Assembly (NCBI RefSeq): GCF_019578655.1
Contig: NC_063257.1
Span: 27,766,362 to 27,830,361, forward strand
DNA length: 64,000 bases
Source of the DNA: Ricinus communis
Lineage: Eukaryota > Streptophyta > Magnoliopsida > Malpighiales > Euphorbiaceae
Direction of reading: 5' to 3'
A program made the position numbers and the translations under genes. A model generated the notes under the pieces. The model saw only the letters and a program-made list of their open reading frames with translations. It had not been told where the DNA came from and searched no databases. This document shows positions 23,623-34,024 of the stretch, piece after piece; the stretch's first letter is position 1, and every line of letters starts with the position of its first letter.

Positions 23623-23997
23623 GTTGATATGGACCAACCACCATCACATGGATTTCATGAAGATGGACTTGATGAAGATGAGCAAGAGCATGGAGGAGTT
23701 CGGCCAAAGCTTGAAGCCTAAGATCAAAGTCAAGTTATTGAGACTAGATCCAATGCAATTGCCTCAAGGCCTAATAACTAGATCAAGATCTAAGAAGTAT
23801 CAACAAGCCTTAATTCAACACATACAAGGCCTTGTGAATTCTGCCCAAGAGGAATTGTTAATTCTGCCCAAGAGGAATTGCAAGGAGTTCAAGACTTTCG
23901 TTTAAGTGAAGGCCCAACTCAACTTAATGTATTACAAGTGCAAGTGTTTAATGGGCTAACTTAATCTTTTATTTGGGCTCAAAAAGACTAAAGCTGC
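23623..23997 (+). pseudogene. Gypsy pol C-terminal tail
   Basis: The plus strand reads [43 protein letters not shown] and QGLVNSAQEE, matching 897-1,186. This is the segment after the integrase C-terminal domain in the polyprotein. A short internal duplication (TTCTGCCCAAGAGGAATTG) occurs near 23,840-23,880. It meets the minus-strand RT head-on at its left edge, so the two pol pieces come from different copies. Confidence 0.75.
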
Positions 23998-24565
23998 TGA
24001 ATTGGAGCATATGAAGACTTTGAGCCTAACTTAGCTTATGTTTTTAGGCCCATATGCCTTGACTTAAGTAAATTAGAGTTACTTTACTTAAGTTAGGTGG
24101 CTGCACATGTTATTTACTCTAGTTAGGACTTTGTTTAAGTTATCACTTTTAGTTAGGATGGTTATCTTTATCTTATATGAGATGTAAATCCTTATTAGTT
24201 AAGATTTAGGTTTTTCTAACGCCTATATAAGGCTAGTACGAAATTTGATGTAGGAATTAAGTTCAAAGTTGAATGATAATTGGTATTTTACCTTAATGCA
24301 TGTTTGCTTTATCTTTGTGTTCTTGTGTAGAATGCATGCTTATGAAAAATTTAAGTAGATTAATCATCTTCTTGTGGAGTGTTTCGAAATTGGGATTTAG
24401 GAACAAGTTTTCTAAATTCTAATTTTTGATTATCTATCTAAGTAATATATTTTCTAACCTTTCTTAGGGGTTCAACCGAATTGGTTCTAAGGGTTTTCTT
24501 GTTAATATTTTGGGGGTTTGAAATTCAAAAGGGGCCTCAAGCTTATTCATGGAGGTTCCATATCA
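23998..24565 (+). mobile_element. Gypsy LTR followed by degraded primer site
   Basis: TATA GCCTATATAAGG at 24,221-24,232, then CTAGTACGAAATTTGATG. The end is TGGAGGTTCCATATCA at 24,565. TGGTATGCGAAG at 24,568-24,579 is a mutated Met-tRNA primer site. A leader follows, so this acted as a 5' LTR. The left border is inferred from a TG after a purine-rich stretch. Confidence 0.8.
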
Positions 24566-24579
24566 TTTGGTATGCGAAG

Positions 24580-24939
24580 TTTGGCTCTAGATCAAGCTTT
24601 ATCCTTTCATATTTTCATTAGTCAATTCTGATTTCTTATGTTTCTTTGTTCTTTTTTTTTTAAATTCGGTTCATGTTATTAGTTCTTTGTTTAAGTCAAT
24701 TGTTAGAGTTCTAAAATTAAAAGAATAATATCGTTTTGGTATTTTAATTATGTCCTTTTTGTTATTCATTCATTAAGGTTAGTTATTCTCCATTACATCT
24801 TGTTCTTACATTTTCTTTTTTGTGTTTTGGCTTAATCATGTTCATTAAGTCTAGTTATGTGTTCTATTTGTCATGTCATTTTAATTTTGATTTTTTTTAG
24901 TGTTAAACACGTGAGTAGTGTGCGAGAGATCTACTATTG
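24580..24939 (+). other. Gypsy leader region, gag missing
   Basis: T-rich non-coding sequence after the primer site, of the sort that precedes gag. The gag reading frame expected next is absent; protease sequence begins at about 24,940. No other motif was recognised. Confidence 0.5.
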
Positions 24940-25140
24940 AAAAGATTGCCATAAGCAACACATGGACAACTTGTTTTACACAAGATTTCATATACAAGGC
25001 AAGCGTGCAATGTGATTATTAATAGTGGGAGTTGCACTAATATTGTAAGTACTCTCTTCATTAGTAGATTAGGGCTCCCTACCATACCACACTTATATCC
25101 ATATAAGCTTCAATGGCTTAATGATTATGGTGAGATTAAG
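24940..25140 (+). pseudogene. Gypsy protease fragment
   Basis: The plus strand contains NVIINSGSCTNIVSTLFISR, LGLPTIPHLYPYKLQWLNDY and GEIKV, with one frame change upstream. It corresponds to the minus-strand protease at 2,690-2,960. The active-site Asp (IIDGGSCTN in the family) reads Asn, a G-to-A change. The end is fused to the acidic gag linker (DSDDEPALDDDTQEE), which normally lies before the protease, so the order is scrambled. Confidence 0.75.
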
Positions 25141-25594
25141 GTGATGATAGTGATGATGAGCCGGCCTTAGATGATGACACACAAGAAGAAATGGGGAATG
25201 ATACAAACCAAACTAGCAAAACAAATCCTACTCCAATAAGGAGTCTTGATGATGCAAATCCTACTAGCTCAAGGATTTCTAATGCAACAAGGAGTCCTGA
25301 CTCAACTAGGAATCCTAATCCTTCACGGAGTCCTGATGATATTAGGAGTTCAAGTAATAAAAAGAATCCTAATTCAACTAGGAGTCCTAGTTCAATTCAA
25401 ATTGCAAGTCAATAAGCTTATCCAAGGCTTGAAGAATTGGATTTAAGTTAAAGGCTTATTAATCTAATTCAGTTTATTGCACTTGAATGAATATAATTGG
25501 GCTTAAAAAGATCAAAGAAGCTGAATTGGAGCATATAAAGACTTTAGGCCTAACCTGGCATATGTTATGAGGCCCATTTATATGACTTATGTAA
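25141..25594 (+). pseudogene. Gypsy pol tail with NPxxxR repeats, then LTR start
   Basis: An open frame at 25,191-25,415 reads GNDTNQTSKTNPTPIRSLDD and goes on as repeats of the type NPTSSR, SPDSTR, NPNPSR, SPDDIR, NPNSTR. The DNA repeat is 15-18 bp (AGGAGTCCTGAT, AGGAATCCTAAT). It then passes into sequence like the start of a gypsy LTR (GAATTGGAGCATAT near 25,523). The same tail is at 28,289-28,560 and, inverted, at 26,590-26,786 and 53,196-53,400. It is probably a hypervariable end of the polyprotein. Confidence 0.65.
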
Positions 25595-25851
25595 ATTATG
25601 ATTTTATGGCTAAGTCTAAATTGCAACCCTATGGGTTAAATACTCCTTTGCCTATTCTTGATGTTCCTTGGACAAATTTATCTATGGATTTTGCACTTGG
25701 ATTGCCTAGGACTAGAAAGGGCTGAGATAGTATATTTGTTGTTGTGGATTGATTTAGTAAGATGGCTCACTTTATACCATCCCATAAAACCGATAATGAT
25801 ACTTATGTTGCTGAATTGTTTTTCAGGGAAGTTGTGCGATTGCATGGAGGT
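25595..25851 (+). pseudogene. Gypsy integrase core fragment joined to an LTR end
   Basis: The plus strand reads [38 protein letters not shown], then a TGA stop, SIFVVVD, another stop and [30 protein letters not shown]. The first catalytic Asp (MDFALG) is present. At 25,848-25,858 the integrase string GCATGG runs straight into GAGGTTCCATATCA, the LTR terminus. CATGG is shared by both, which suggests a short-homology join. Upstream it is attached to an LTR start. Confidence 0.82.
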
Positions 25852-25860
25852 TCCATATCA

Positions 25861-25892
25861 TTTGGTATCAGAGCCAAAGCTCTGATACCAAA
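25861..25892. repeat. Perfect primer-site palindrome
   Basis: TTTGGTATCAGAGC, then CAAA, then GCTCTGATACCAAA: two 14-bp arms, each an intact Met-tRNA primer site, pointing toward each other. LTR-end sequence lies outside each arm but of different subfamilies (TTCCATATCA on the left, GGCTCTTTAA read from the right). Confidence 0.92.
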
Positions 25893-26448
25893 GGTTAAAG
25901 AGCCTCCATGAATAGAACCCACGAACTCTATTCCTTATGAACTCGTGAATCAAAAACTTGAAAACTCAAAGAACAACTTGAAATCAAACCCTAGGATCAT
26001 CTGATCAGATTGTAAGATGATCAAGAATTAGAACCTAAGGAAAATTATGTCCTTTTGACCTTAATTCCAAGTATGCCACAAGGATAGATCAACTCCTTGA
26101 TAAGTAAGATTTGAATTCAAACAAGAACACAAAGATAAAGCAAACAAGCTTTAAGGTAAAAATATCAATTATCATTCAACTTCAACTTAACTTTACATCA
26201 AAATTCGTACTAGCCTCATATAAACCTTAGAAAATTCTAAATCTTAACTAATAAGGATTTACACCTCATATAGGATAAAGATAACCTTCCTAACTAAAAG
26301 AGATAACTTAAACAAAGTCATAATTAGGTTAAAATACATATGTAGCACCCCAAAATAAGCCATAAAATTTTTAATTTACAAAAGTCATATAGACGGGCCT
26401 CATAACATAAGCCAAGTTAGGCCCAAAGTCTTCATATGCTCTAATTCA
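25891..26448 (-). mobile_element. Gypsy LTR, inverted
   Basis: On the minus strand the LTR ends GGAGGCTCTTTAACC next to the palindrome. The transcribed start CTAGTACGAATTTTGATG lies near 26,200-26,215 after a TATA altered to TTTATATGAGG. The outer border is set by TGAATTAGAGC at 26,448. With the tail at 25,141-25,594 and its own tail it forms the right arm of a large inverted repeat. Confidence 0.75.
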
Positions 26449-26786
26449 GCTTCTTTGGTGTTTACAAGCCCAATTAGATTCATTCAAGCCCAATAAACTG
26501 AAATCAATGAACCTTGAACTTAAATTTAATTATGTATCCTTAGCCCAAATGTTTTAGATAAGCTCATTGACTTATAATTTGAATCAGACTAGGCATCCTA
26601 GTTGAATTAGGATTCCTTTTATTGCTTGAACTCCTAATATCATCAGGACTCCTTGCTGGATTAAGATTCCTAATTGAGGCAGGACTCCTTATTGGATTAG
26701 GATTCCTTGAGCTAGTAGGATTTGCATCATCAAGACTCCTTGTCGGAGTAGGAATCGTTGTGCTAGTTTGGTTTGTATCAAAGCTA
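26449..26786 (-). pseudogene. Gypsy pol tail with NPxxxR repeats, inverted
   Basis: The minus strand carries the AGGAATCCTAAT / AGGAGTCCTGAT repeats and opens with GATACAAACCAAACTAGCAC, the same start as at 25,200. It passes directly into plus-strand R1 at about 26,787 (AGCTAAATATGAATAAATAA). Confidence 0.65.
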
Positions 26787-28288
26787 AATATGAATAAATA
26801 AATAATTAAGTAAAGATTAATAAACTACAGTCAAATTAAGAACCAGGGAGGAGTTGATTCAGAACAACTCTTGTAGTCCTCAATTTTATGAGCAAGCTTA
26901 ATAAAAATAAGGGTAAATTCGAGTAGGCCTACCTAAAAACACTCTTACCCAAATTACTTCATTATATGCATTTCAAATGCGCTCGAATTCGGGTTTGTAT
27001 TACACTTGGATTAATCGAAAACAACTTGATTTGTCCCTTATGCACGTGGATTTACGTCTCTCATGCTTGATCATCAAGCTAAGCTCCAATGCCACCGGTC
27101 AAGCTTATTAATTGTGTTCCCATGATTCCTTACGTCCAACCTTGCGTCAGCAGGAGTCCTCGTGCCTAGAGGAAGAAGGAAGGATGGAGATCCTAATGGT
27201 GAAAATCCTGAGTCAGAATATTTAGGCATGCCTTGGTTCTCGACGTTCCTTCTTTCATCTAAAAGATTCCTTCGCGATCGTTCAGAGAACGATAACAATA
27301 CATGATCAACTAATTTTCTTTCTTCGCATTCGTTGAAGCATTAGATCAGTGCCTATGATTACTGCTTCCATGTGCATTCATACCACTCATGTTTATGCTC
27401 TCTATATAAAACCAAACCAATATACTATATAGAGATTAGAAAGAGAGACACAAAAGAAGCAGACAAAATGAGAATAGAGGTAGGATTTCAAATTCTATAA
27501 GGAAAGAAATAACATGTTCTTTGTTCTTTTCCATACAGCTGAGCGTAAGGATCAAATCAAATTGATTTAAATACAAGCATAGACAAAGAATACAAGAGAA
27601 AGGAAGGATGTGAGGCATAAGTCTATGCTCACTAGCACGAGTGTTGAACCCATAATTTGATTTCCTACAAGGTAGAAAACTAAAATAATATGCTCATTAG
27701 CTTCAAGTATTCGATTGCGTGCAATTTTTATAGTGCAAAAGCCCTCATTCCATAAGAAGAAGAGACTAGAAGCTAAATATGAATAAATAAATAAAGAAAG
27801 ATTAATATACTAAAGTCAAATTAATAACCAGAGAGGAGTTAACTAGGCAACAACTCTTGTAGTCCCAAATTTTATGAGCTACTTTAATAAAAATAAGAGT
27901 AAATTCGGGTGGGCCTACCTAAAAACACTCCTGCCCAAATTACTTCATTACATGCATTTCAAACATCAAAGCGCTTGAATTTCGACTTGTATTACGCTTG
28001 GATTAATCGAAAACAACATGATTTTTCCTATATATGATTTGATTTACATCTCTACTGCTTGATCATCAAGCTAAGCCCCAATGCCACCGGTCAAGCTTGT
28101 TTATTGTGTTCCCGCGATTTCTTATGCCCAACCTTGCATCATCAAGAGTCCTCATGCCTAGAGGAACAAGGAAGGATGGAGATCCTAATGGTGCAAATCC
28201 TGAATCAGAATGTTTGGGCGTGCCACGATTCTCGGCATTCCATCTTTCCTCTAAAAGATTCCTCCATGATCATTCAGAGAATGATTGA
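26787..28288 (+). repeat. R1 tandem repeat, block 2
   Basis: Two successive boundaries at 26,848 and 27,833 give a period of 985 bp. The second unit ends at GATCATTCAGAGAATGAT, where a gypsy tail is attached in the same orientation. Frames at 28,059-28,298 are partly open on both strands but do not persist in other units. Confidence 0.82.
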
Positions 28289-28636
28289 TACGAACTAAAC
28301 TAGCACAACGAATCCTACTCCAACAAGGAGTCTTGATGATGTAGATCCTAGTAGCTCAAGGAACCCTAATAAGATAAAGAGTCCTGACTCAACTAGGAAT
28401 CCTAATCCTGCAAGGAGTCTTGATGATATTAGGAGTTCAAGCAACGAAAGGAATCCTAATTCAACTTGGAATCCTAATTTAACTAGGAGTCCTAGTTTGA
28501 TTCAAATTGCAAGTCGATGAGCTTATCCAAGAGATTTGGGCTAAGGACACATCAAGGCTTGAAGAATTGGACTTAAGTTCTAGGCTTACTAATCTAATTT
28601 AATTATTAGGCTTGAATGAATCAAATTGGGCTTAAA
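28289..28636 (+). pseudogene. Gypsy pol tail with NPxxxR repeats, attached to R1
   Basis: Starts GATACGAACTAAACTAGCAC and runs through AGGAGTCTTGATGATG, AGGAATCCTAATCCTG and AGGAGTCCTAGTTTG. It is the third example of this tail. Here R1 lies immediately upstream in the same direction. No full frame remains. Confidence 0.65.
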
Positions 28637-29066
28637 AAGGTTATCTTTATCCTATATCCGATGTAAATCCTTATTAGTCAAGATTTAGGGTTTTCTAAAG
28701 CCTATATAAGGCTAGTACGAATTTTGATGTAATGAATTAAAAAGTTAAAGTTGAAGTTGAAGTTAAAAATTGAATGATAATTGGTTATTAAACCTTAAAG
28801 CTGTTTGCTTTGTCTTTGTGTTCTCGTGTAGAATGCATGATTAAGAAACATTCAAGTGGATTGATCATCTTCTTATGGAGTGTTCCAAATTGGGATTTAG
28901 GAACAAGTTTTCTAAATTCTAATTCTTCATCATCTTTTTAAGTAATCTGTTTACTAACCTTTCTTAGAGGTTGAACCGAATTGGTTCTTGGGGTTTTCAT
29001 GTTAATATGTTGGGGGTCCGCATTTCAAAAAGGGTTCTCAAGCTTATTCATGAAGGTTTCATATCA
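28637..29066 (+). mobile_element. Gypsy LTR lacking its first part
   Basis: Begins inside the LTR at AAGGTTATCTTTATCCTATA. TATA CCTATATAAG at 28,701-28,710. The end is GAAGGTTTCATATCA at 29,066. It is closest to 23,998-24,565 but lacks roughly the first 140 bp. R1 resumes directly after it, with no primer site. Confidence 0.75.
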
Positions 29067-30165
29067 ATAATATTAATACACAATTAAGAAAACACAAAAG
29101 AAAGGAAGAACATGAGTGATAAGTCTATGCTCGCGAGCGCGAGTGTTGATAAGTCCATAAAGCTCTTGAAAGAATCTAAAACTTGATTTCTCATAAGGTA
29201 GAAAACTGAAATAATATGCTCATTAGCCTTAAGTATTCGATTGCGTGCGCTTTTTGTAGTGCGAAAGTCCTCATTCCATAAGAAGAAGAAACTAGAATCT
29301 AAATATGAATAAATACATAAAGAAAGATGAATAAAGTGAAGTCAAATCAAGAATAAGAAAGGAGTTGACTGGTCAACAATTCTTGTAGTTCCAAATTTTG
29401 TGAGCCAGCTTAACATAAACAGAGGGAAATTCGTGTGTGTCGACCTAATAACACTATGATCCAGATTACTTCATTATATGCATTCCAAACATCAAAACTC
29501 TCACATTCTCGCTTATATTACACTTGGATTTATTGAAAACAATATGACTTCTTACGCGCATGGATTTACGTCTCGTCCTGATTGATAATCAAATTTAGGA
29601 CTATGAGAGTTGTTAACCAATCCTTACGGCAATCCTTGTGTCATAAGGAGTCTTCGTGCCTTGTGGAACAAGGAATGATGAAGATCCCAAATTTTATGAA
29701 TTAGCTTAACGAAAATAAGGGAAAATTTATGTGGGCCTACCTAATAACTCCAAACTAAATTACTTAATTATATGCCTCCCAAAGATTAAAGATTTGTTCC
29801 TTATCGTGCCTAGAGGAACAAGGAATGATGGAGATCTCAATGGTGCCAATCCTGAAGTAGAATATTTGGGCGAGACTCGATTCTCAACATTCCCTCTTTC
29901 CTTTAAAAGATTCATCCGAGAACATTCTAAGAATGATATTGATACTCGATCAACTAATTTTCTTTCTTCGCATTTGTCCAAGCCTTGGATCAATGCCTAT
30001 GATTGCCACTTCCACGTGCTTTCACTCAACATTCATGTTTGTGCTCTCCAAATAAAATCATAAGTTTTTTGTTCTTTTCCATATGGTTAAGCTTAAGGAT
30101 CAAATCAAATAGATTTAAACATAAGGGTAGACAAAGAACACAAAAAAAAGAAAGGACGTGAGCAA
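29067..30165 (+). repeat. R1 tandem repeat, block 3a
   Basis: Boundary palindrome at 29,357-29,384. A shortened unit is joined at AAATTTTATGAATTAGCTTA near 29,690, the same type of junction as at 13,120. It then runs to an orientation switch near 30,165. A small minus-strand frame at 29,760-29,993 recurs weakly at 17,983-18,231 and 35,028-35,225. Confidence 0.75.
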
Positions 30166-31070
30166 TAAGTTTGGGGCCAGAGTGTTATTTGGTAATGCCC
30201 ATGCGAATTTCCCCTTGTTTTCATTATGGAATCAAGGGAGCGCAATCGACAAGCTTGATCGGAGGCATTGAGGTGTGACTTTATGTTCAAGGAGCATGAA
30301 ATGCAAATATATGCACGTAAGGGAGAAATTATGCTACTTTTAATTAATACAAGCAGGAATGCATGCGTTTCGATGTTTAAGAAGCATATAATAAAGAAAA
30401 TAGGGTCGTAGTGTTATTAGGTACGCCGAGTCAAATTTCTCCTTGTTTTTGTTAAGAAAATCCTAGGAACATAATTGACAAGCTTCATTCATGGCATTGG
30501 AGCGTGACTTGATGATCAAGCAGAACAAAATACAAATACAAGCACGTGATGGATAAATTATATTGTTTTCAGTTAATCAAAGTGGGAATGCACACATTTT
30601 GATGTTTGGAATACATATAATGATATAATTTTGGCCGGAGTGTTATTAGGTAGGCCGATAAGAATTTCCCCTTGTTTCATTAAGCTGGCTTATAAAATAT
30701 GAGACTACGAGAGTTGTTGGCTAGTCAACTTCTCTCTAGTTCTTGATTTGACTTTAGTTTATTCATCTCTTTATTTATTTATTCATATTTAGCTTCTAAT
30801 TTCTTCTTCTTATGGAATGAGGCTTTTTGACTATGAAAACTGCATGCATCTGAATATTTGAGGCTAGTAAGCATATTATTTTAGTTTTCTACCTTGCAGA
30901 GAAATAAGATATGGGTTCTTTCAAGACCTTTGCGGACTTATAAAGACTTACACTAGCAAACCTAGTCTTATTGCTGACGTCCTTCCTTTCTTTTGTATTC
31001 TTTCTCTCCCCATGAGTTTAAATCAATTCGATTTGATCCTTATGCTTCGCCATGGAAGAGAATCGGATAA
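30166..31070 (-). repeat. R1 copies in inverted orientation, block 3b
   Basis: Minus-oriented R1 sequence with the boundary palindrome at 30,710-30,737. Its composite structure matches 15,864-16,441: two short pieces, each ending at a GTGACTTGATGATCAAGCAG-like string, then the TTTATTTATTCATATTTAGC region. Confidence 0.72.
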
Positions 31071-31964
31071 GAAATCCTTGCAATGTTCTTATTTCTTTCC
31101 TTAGTAGAACAAGGAAGGATGAAGATCCCAATGCTGCAAATCCTGAATCAAAATATTTGGGAGTGCCTCAATTCTCATCGTTCCCTCTTTTCACTAAAAA
31201 ACTTTTCTGTGGTCATTTGGAGACTGATATCAATACATGATCAACTAATATTATTTCTCTACATTCATCAAAGTATTGGATCAGTGCCTATGATTGCTAT
31301 TTTCCACGTGCTTTCACTCAACACTCGTATTTATGCTCCCCAAATAAAACCAAACCATCATACTAGACAGAAATTAGGAAGAAAGACACAAAAGAAACAA
31401 ACAAAATGAGAATATAGCCAAGATTTTAGATTCGGTAAGGCTAAGCGTAAGGATCAAATCTAGTTGATTTAAACACAAAGGCAGACAAAGAACATAAGAC
31501 AAAGGAAGGACATAAATGATAAGTCTATGCTCGCTAGCGCAAGTGTTGATAAATCCATAAAGTTCTTGAAAGAACCAATAACTTGATTTCCCGCACGGTA
31601 GAAAACTGAAATAATATGCTCGTTGGCCTTAAGTATTCGGTTGCATGCGGTGTTCATAATGCGAAAGCCCTCATTCCATAAGATGAAGAAACTAGAAGCT
31701 AAATATTAATAAATAAAGAAAGAAAGATAAATAAACTAGAGTCAAATTAAGAACGAGAGAGGAATTGACTGGGCAACAACTCTCGTAGTCCATTTTATGA
31801 GCCAGCTTACAAAAAAAAAGGGTAAATTCGAGTGGGACTATCTAAAAACATTCTAACCTAAATTACTTCATTATATGAGTCCCAAACATAAAAAGGCTTG
31901 CATTCTCATTTATATTAGACTTCTCCCTTACACGCATGGATTTACGTCTCATCTTGCTTGATCA
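31071..31964 (+). repeat. R1 tandem repeat, block 3c
   Basis: Plus-oriented R1 returns within AACAAGGAAGGATGAAGATC and shares the unusual CCCAATGCTGCAAATCCTGA and TTCACTAAAA with 18,377-18,960. The boundary palindrome is at 31,755-31,782. It ends where S2 begins. Confidence 0.75.
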
Positions 31965-34024
31965 TTTATTTTCGCACCCGTATTCTAAGTATGTATTCAT
32001 CCTTTTAGCATTACATTTTCATATAGTATCTTAATTGAATTAAGGTAGTATTTAAGTGTGTTTAATAATAAATAATAGTGGGACTTAATTGAAATGAAAG
32101 AAAGATGGTGGATTGAATTAGGATGAAAGAATTAAAGTTAGAGGGTTCATAAGTAATATAAATAATTCATTAAGGACCTAAAGGGATATTTTACAACTAA
32201 TCCTATCCTATATGTCTAGAATCATCCACTCTCTACTACTAAGTTTCCATATGCATATATGTTCACACACACACACACTTAACGTAAGAAAAGAAAAGAA
32301 AGGAATTGAGAGAGTTTCTTCATTAAACAATCTAGTCTAATCTTTTCCCAAGAGGAATTTCAAGATTTAAGCACTTTGTTGGCCATAATCTTCATCTATA
32401 AAGGCTTTATTTGGTAAGTATTATGAGAGTTTTGATTGATTTGAGTTAGGATTGGTGAGCTGTATTCTCGGGTTGGATTTTTCTGATTTTTCAGCCTCAC
32501 TATTTATTTCATATCTTGAGCTAGAAAACTCCAAATTAGGCGTGGCTTGATGTATAGGAAACTTTAGGATTTAAGTGTATTTAATATAAAGGCTTATTAT
32601 TTTTTTGAATTCTAAGTGAAATTTGTTAATTAGGTGTTGGAAAAGTCCAGGAAAATGCAAGTGCAAGGTAGATATTTTGTGGAGCTTGTTAAGTATGACT
32701 AAAGGCCACTTTCAGTGAGTAGATATCAAGCCCTTGCAAAGTTGATTTCTTTGATTTGAAAGCTGAATATTGAACTTAGAAAAAAAGAAACTTAAAGTTG
32801 TTATTTTAAGCTTATTAAATTTCATATTGGTACTTATTTCAAAATATATTCAATTGGTTTTACAAATTTGAAGTATAATTAACATAAGTAGGTTGTTTGT
32901 GTTGGATCTTATATGTGATGATCTTGCAATTCAACAACAAGAATATTTCAGCTTTTAAATCGCCTAATTAATCAATATATAATGTTAATTAAAGATCTTG
33001 GCTTTTTCTTCATGAGCACAAACATTGATAGCCTTAATCTCATCGATTGCACATTACTTATTTTCACAATTCACGGGGCGTTCGATATAGTTTTATTCTA
33101 ATGTTACCTTTGGACATGCTCCTCGCAATGATGTGTGTTTGAAATGTGTTGAGATTGATATATGCACATGTGATTTGTTTGTGGTTGTTAATGAACTAGA
33201 TTGCAGGCCGGTGAAGGGAAAAGGGTCGGACCATGCTAATATAGAGGAAGGGTTAGCCATCTAGTATGCCTAGAGTGCGATTTTGCATGATGATTGATTG
33301 GTGATAATCGTTGTGAGGATGGTTAAAATCTATGAGACTTTTTATACCATTTAAAGTATATGATGTTGATAATTATTATTGCTATTTTGTAGGAGTGTTA
33401 GAACAATTTCTGCAGTGGTATTTTCTTGCTTAACAAAGATTAATTGCCTCAAGAATTTGATTCACAACGTTAAATATTTTGTATAATTATATGGTTTTCT
33501 TCTACTTATAGTTATCTAAATTTTTTTCTACTTGTATATCCATTCACTAAGTATTTTTATACTCATTCTACTCTTTTCATAAATTTTATTCAGGAAGCAA
33601 GGCTTGATAATGGGTGGTTGAGCTAGTAAGTGTGATTAAAGGTGAGAGTAAGGTTGGCCAAGATTTCTCGTCTGAGGAGTCATATACATACTCATTGTAA
33701 CTTGTATCTAAATGTTCATCCTTGTTTCATACCATGATGCTTATGTACATGTAAAAGCTTATGTTATAAAGTTAATGTTTAAAGGCAAAATTTATATATT
33801 AACTTATTTAATAATTTTTAATAAAAGCATTTCTAGTTATAGTCGTTGTAATGAAACATCATATTAAAAAAATATCTATCTTTCATAATTATGATTTTTA
33901 AATACATTATTATATTTACATATGTAAGCATGTTATAATTCAACTAAACTAAAAAAAATTTAGAAAGCATTTGGTTTTAAATATCCATCCTGGGCTACGT
34001 GAGATGAGGTGTGACATCTACGTA
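31965..34024. repeat. Segment S2, second copy of the 2-kb non-coding repeat
   Basis: Closely similar to S1 (19,180-21,149) over most of its length. It has extra sequence around 32,140-32,590, including a (CA)n tract at 32,263-32,278. It then follows S1 through AAGGCCACTTTCAGTGAGT, GGTTGGCCAAGATTTCTCG and TTTCATACCATGATGCTTAT. The last about 55 bp (GGGCTACGTGAGATGAGG) has no S1 counterpart. No coding potential was recognised. Confidence 0.7.
32263..32278. repeat. (CA)n microsatellite
   Basis: Eight CA units inside the part of S2 that has no counterpart in S1. Confidence 0.9.

Noticed and set aside
25861..25892. Perfect palindrome as a MITE end, CRISPR repeat or terminator
   Set aside because: The arms are primer-binding sites bordered by LTR ends. 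There are no terminal inverted repeats of a DNA transposon and no spaced repeat series, and the genome is plant-like.
28059..28298. Partly open frames in R1, also at 29,731-30,063, 35,028-35,225 and 16,603-16,946, as possible small host genes
   Set aside because: Sister R1 units break every one of these frames by indels and stops, and no domain was recognised. They look open by chance in a repeated sequence.
31965..34024. S2 as a host gene with introns
   Set aside because: I found no coding exon, no conserved peptide between S1 and S2 and no start or stop context; both copies carry indels throughout.
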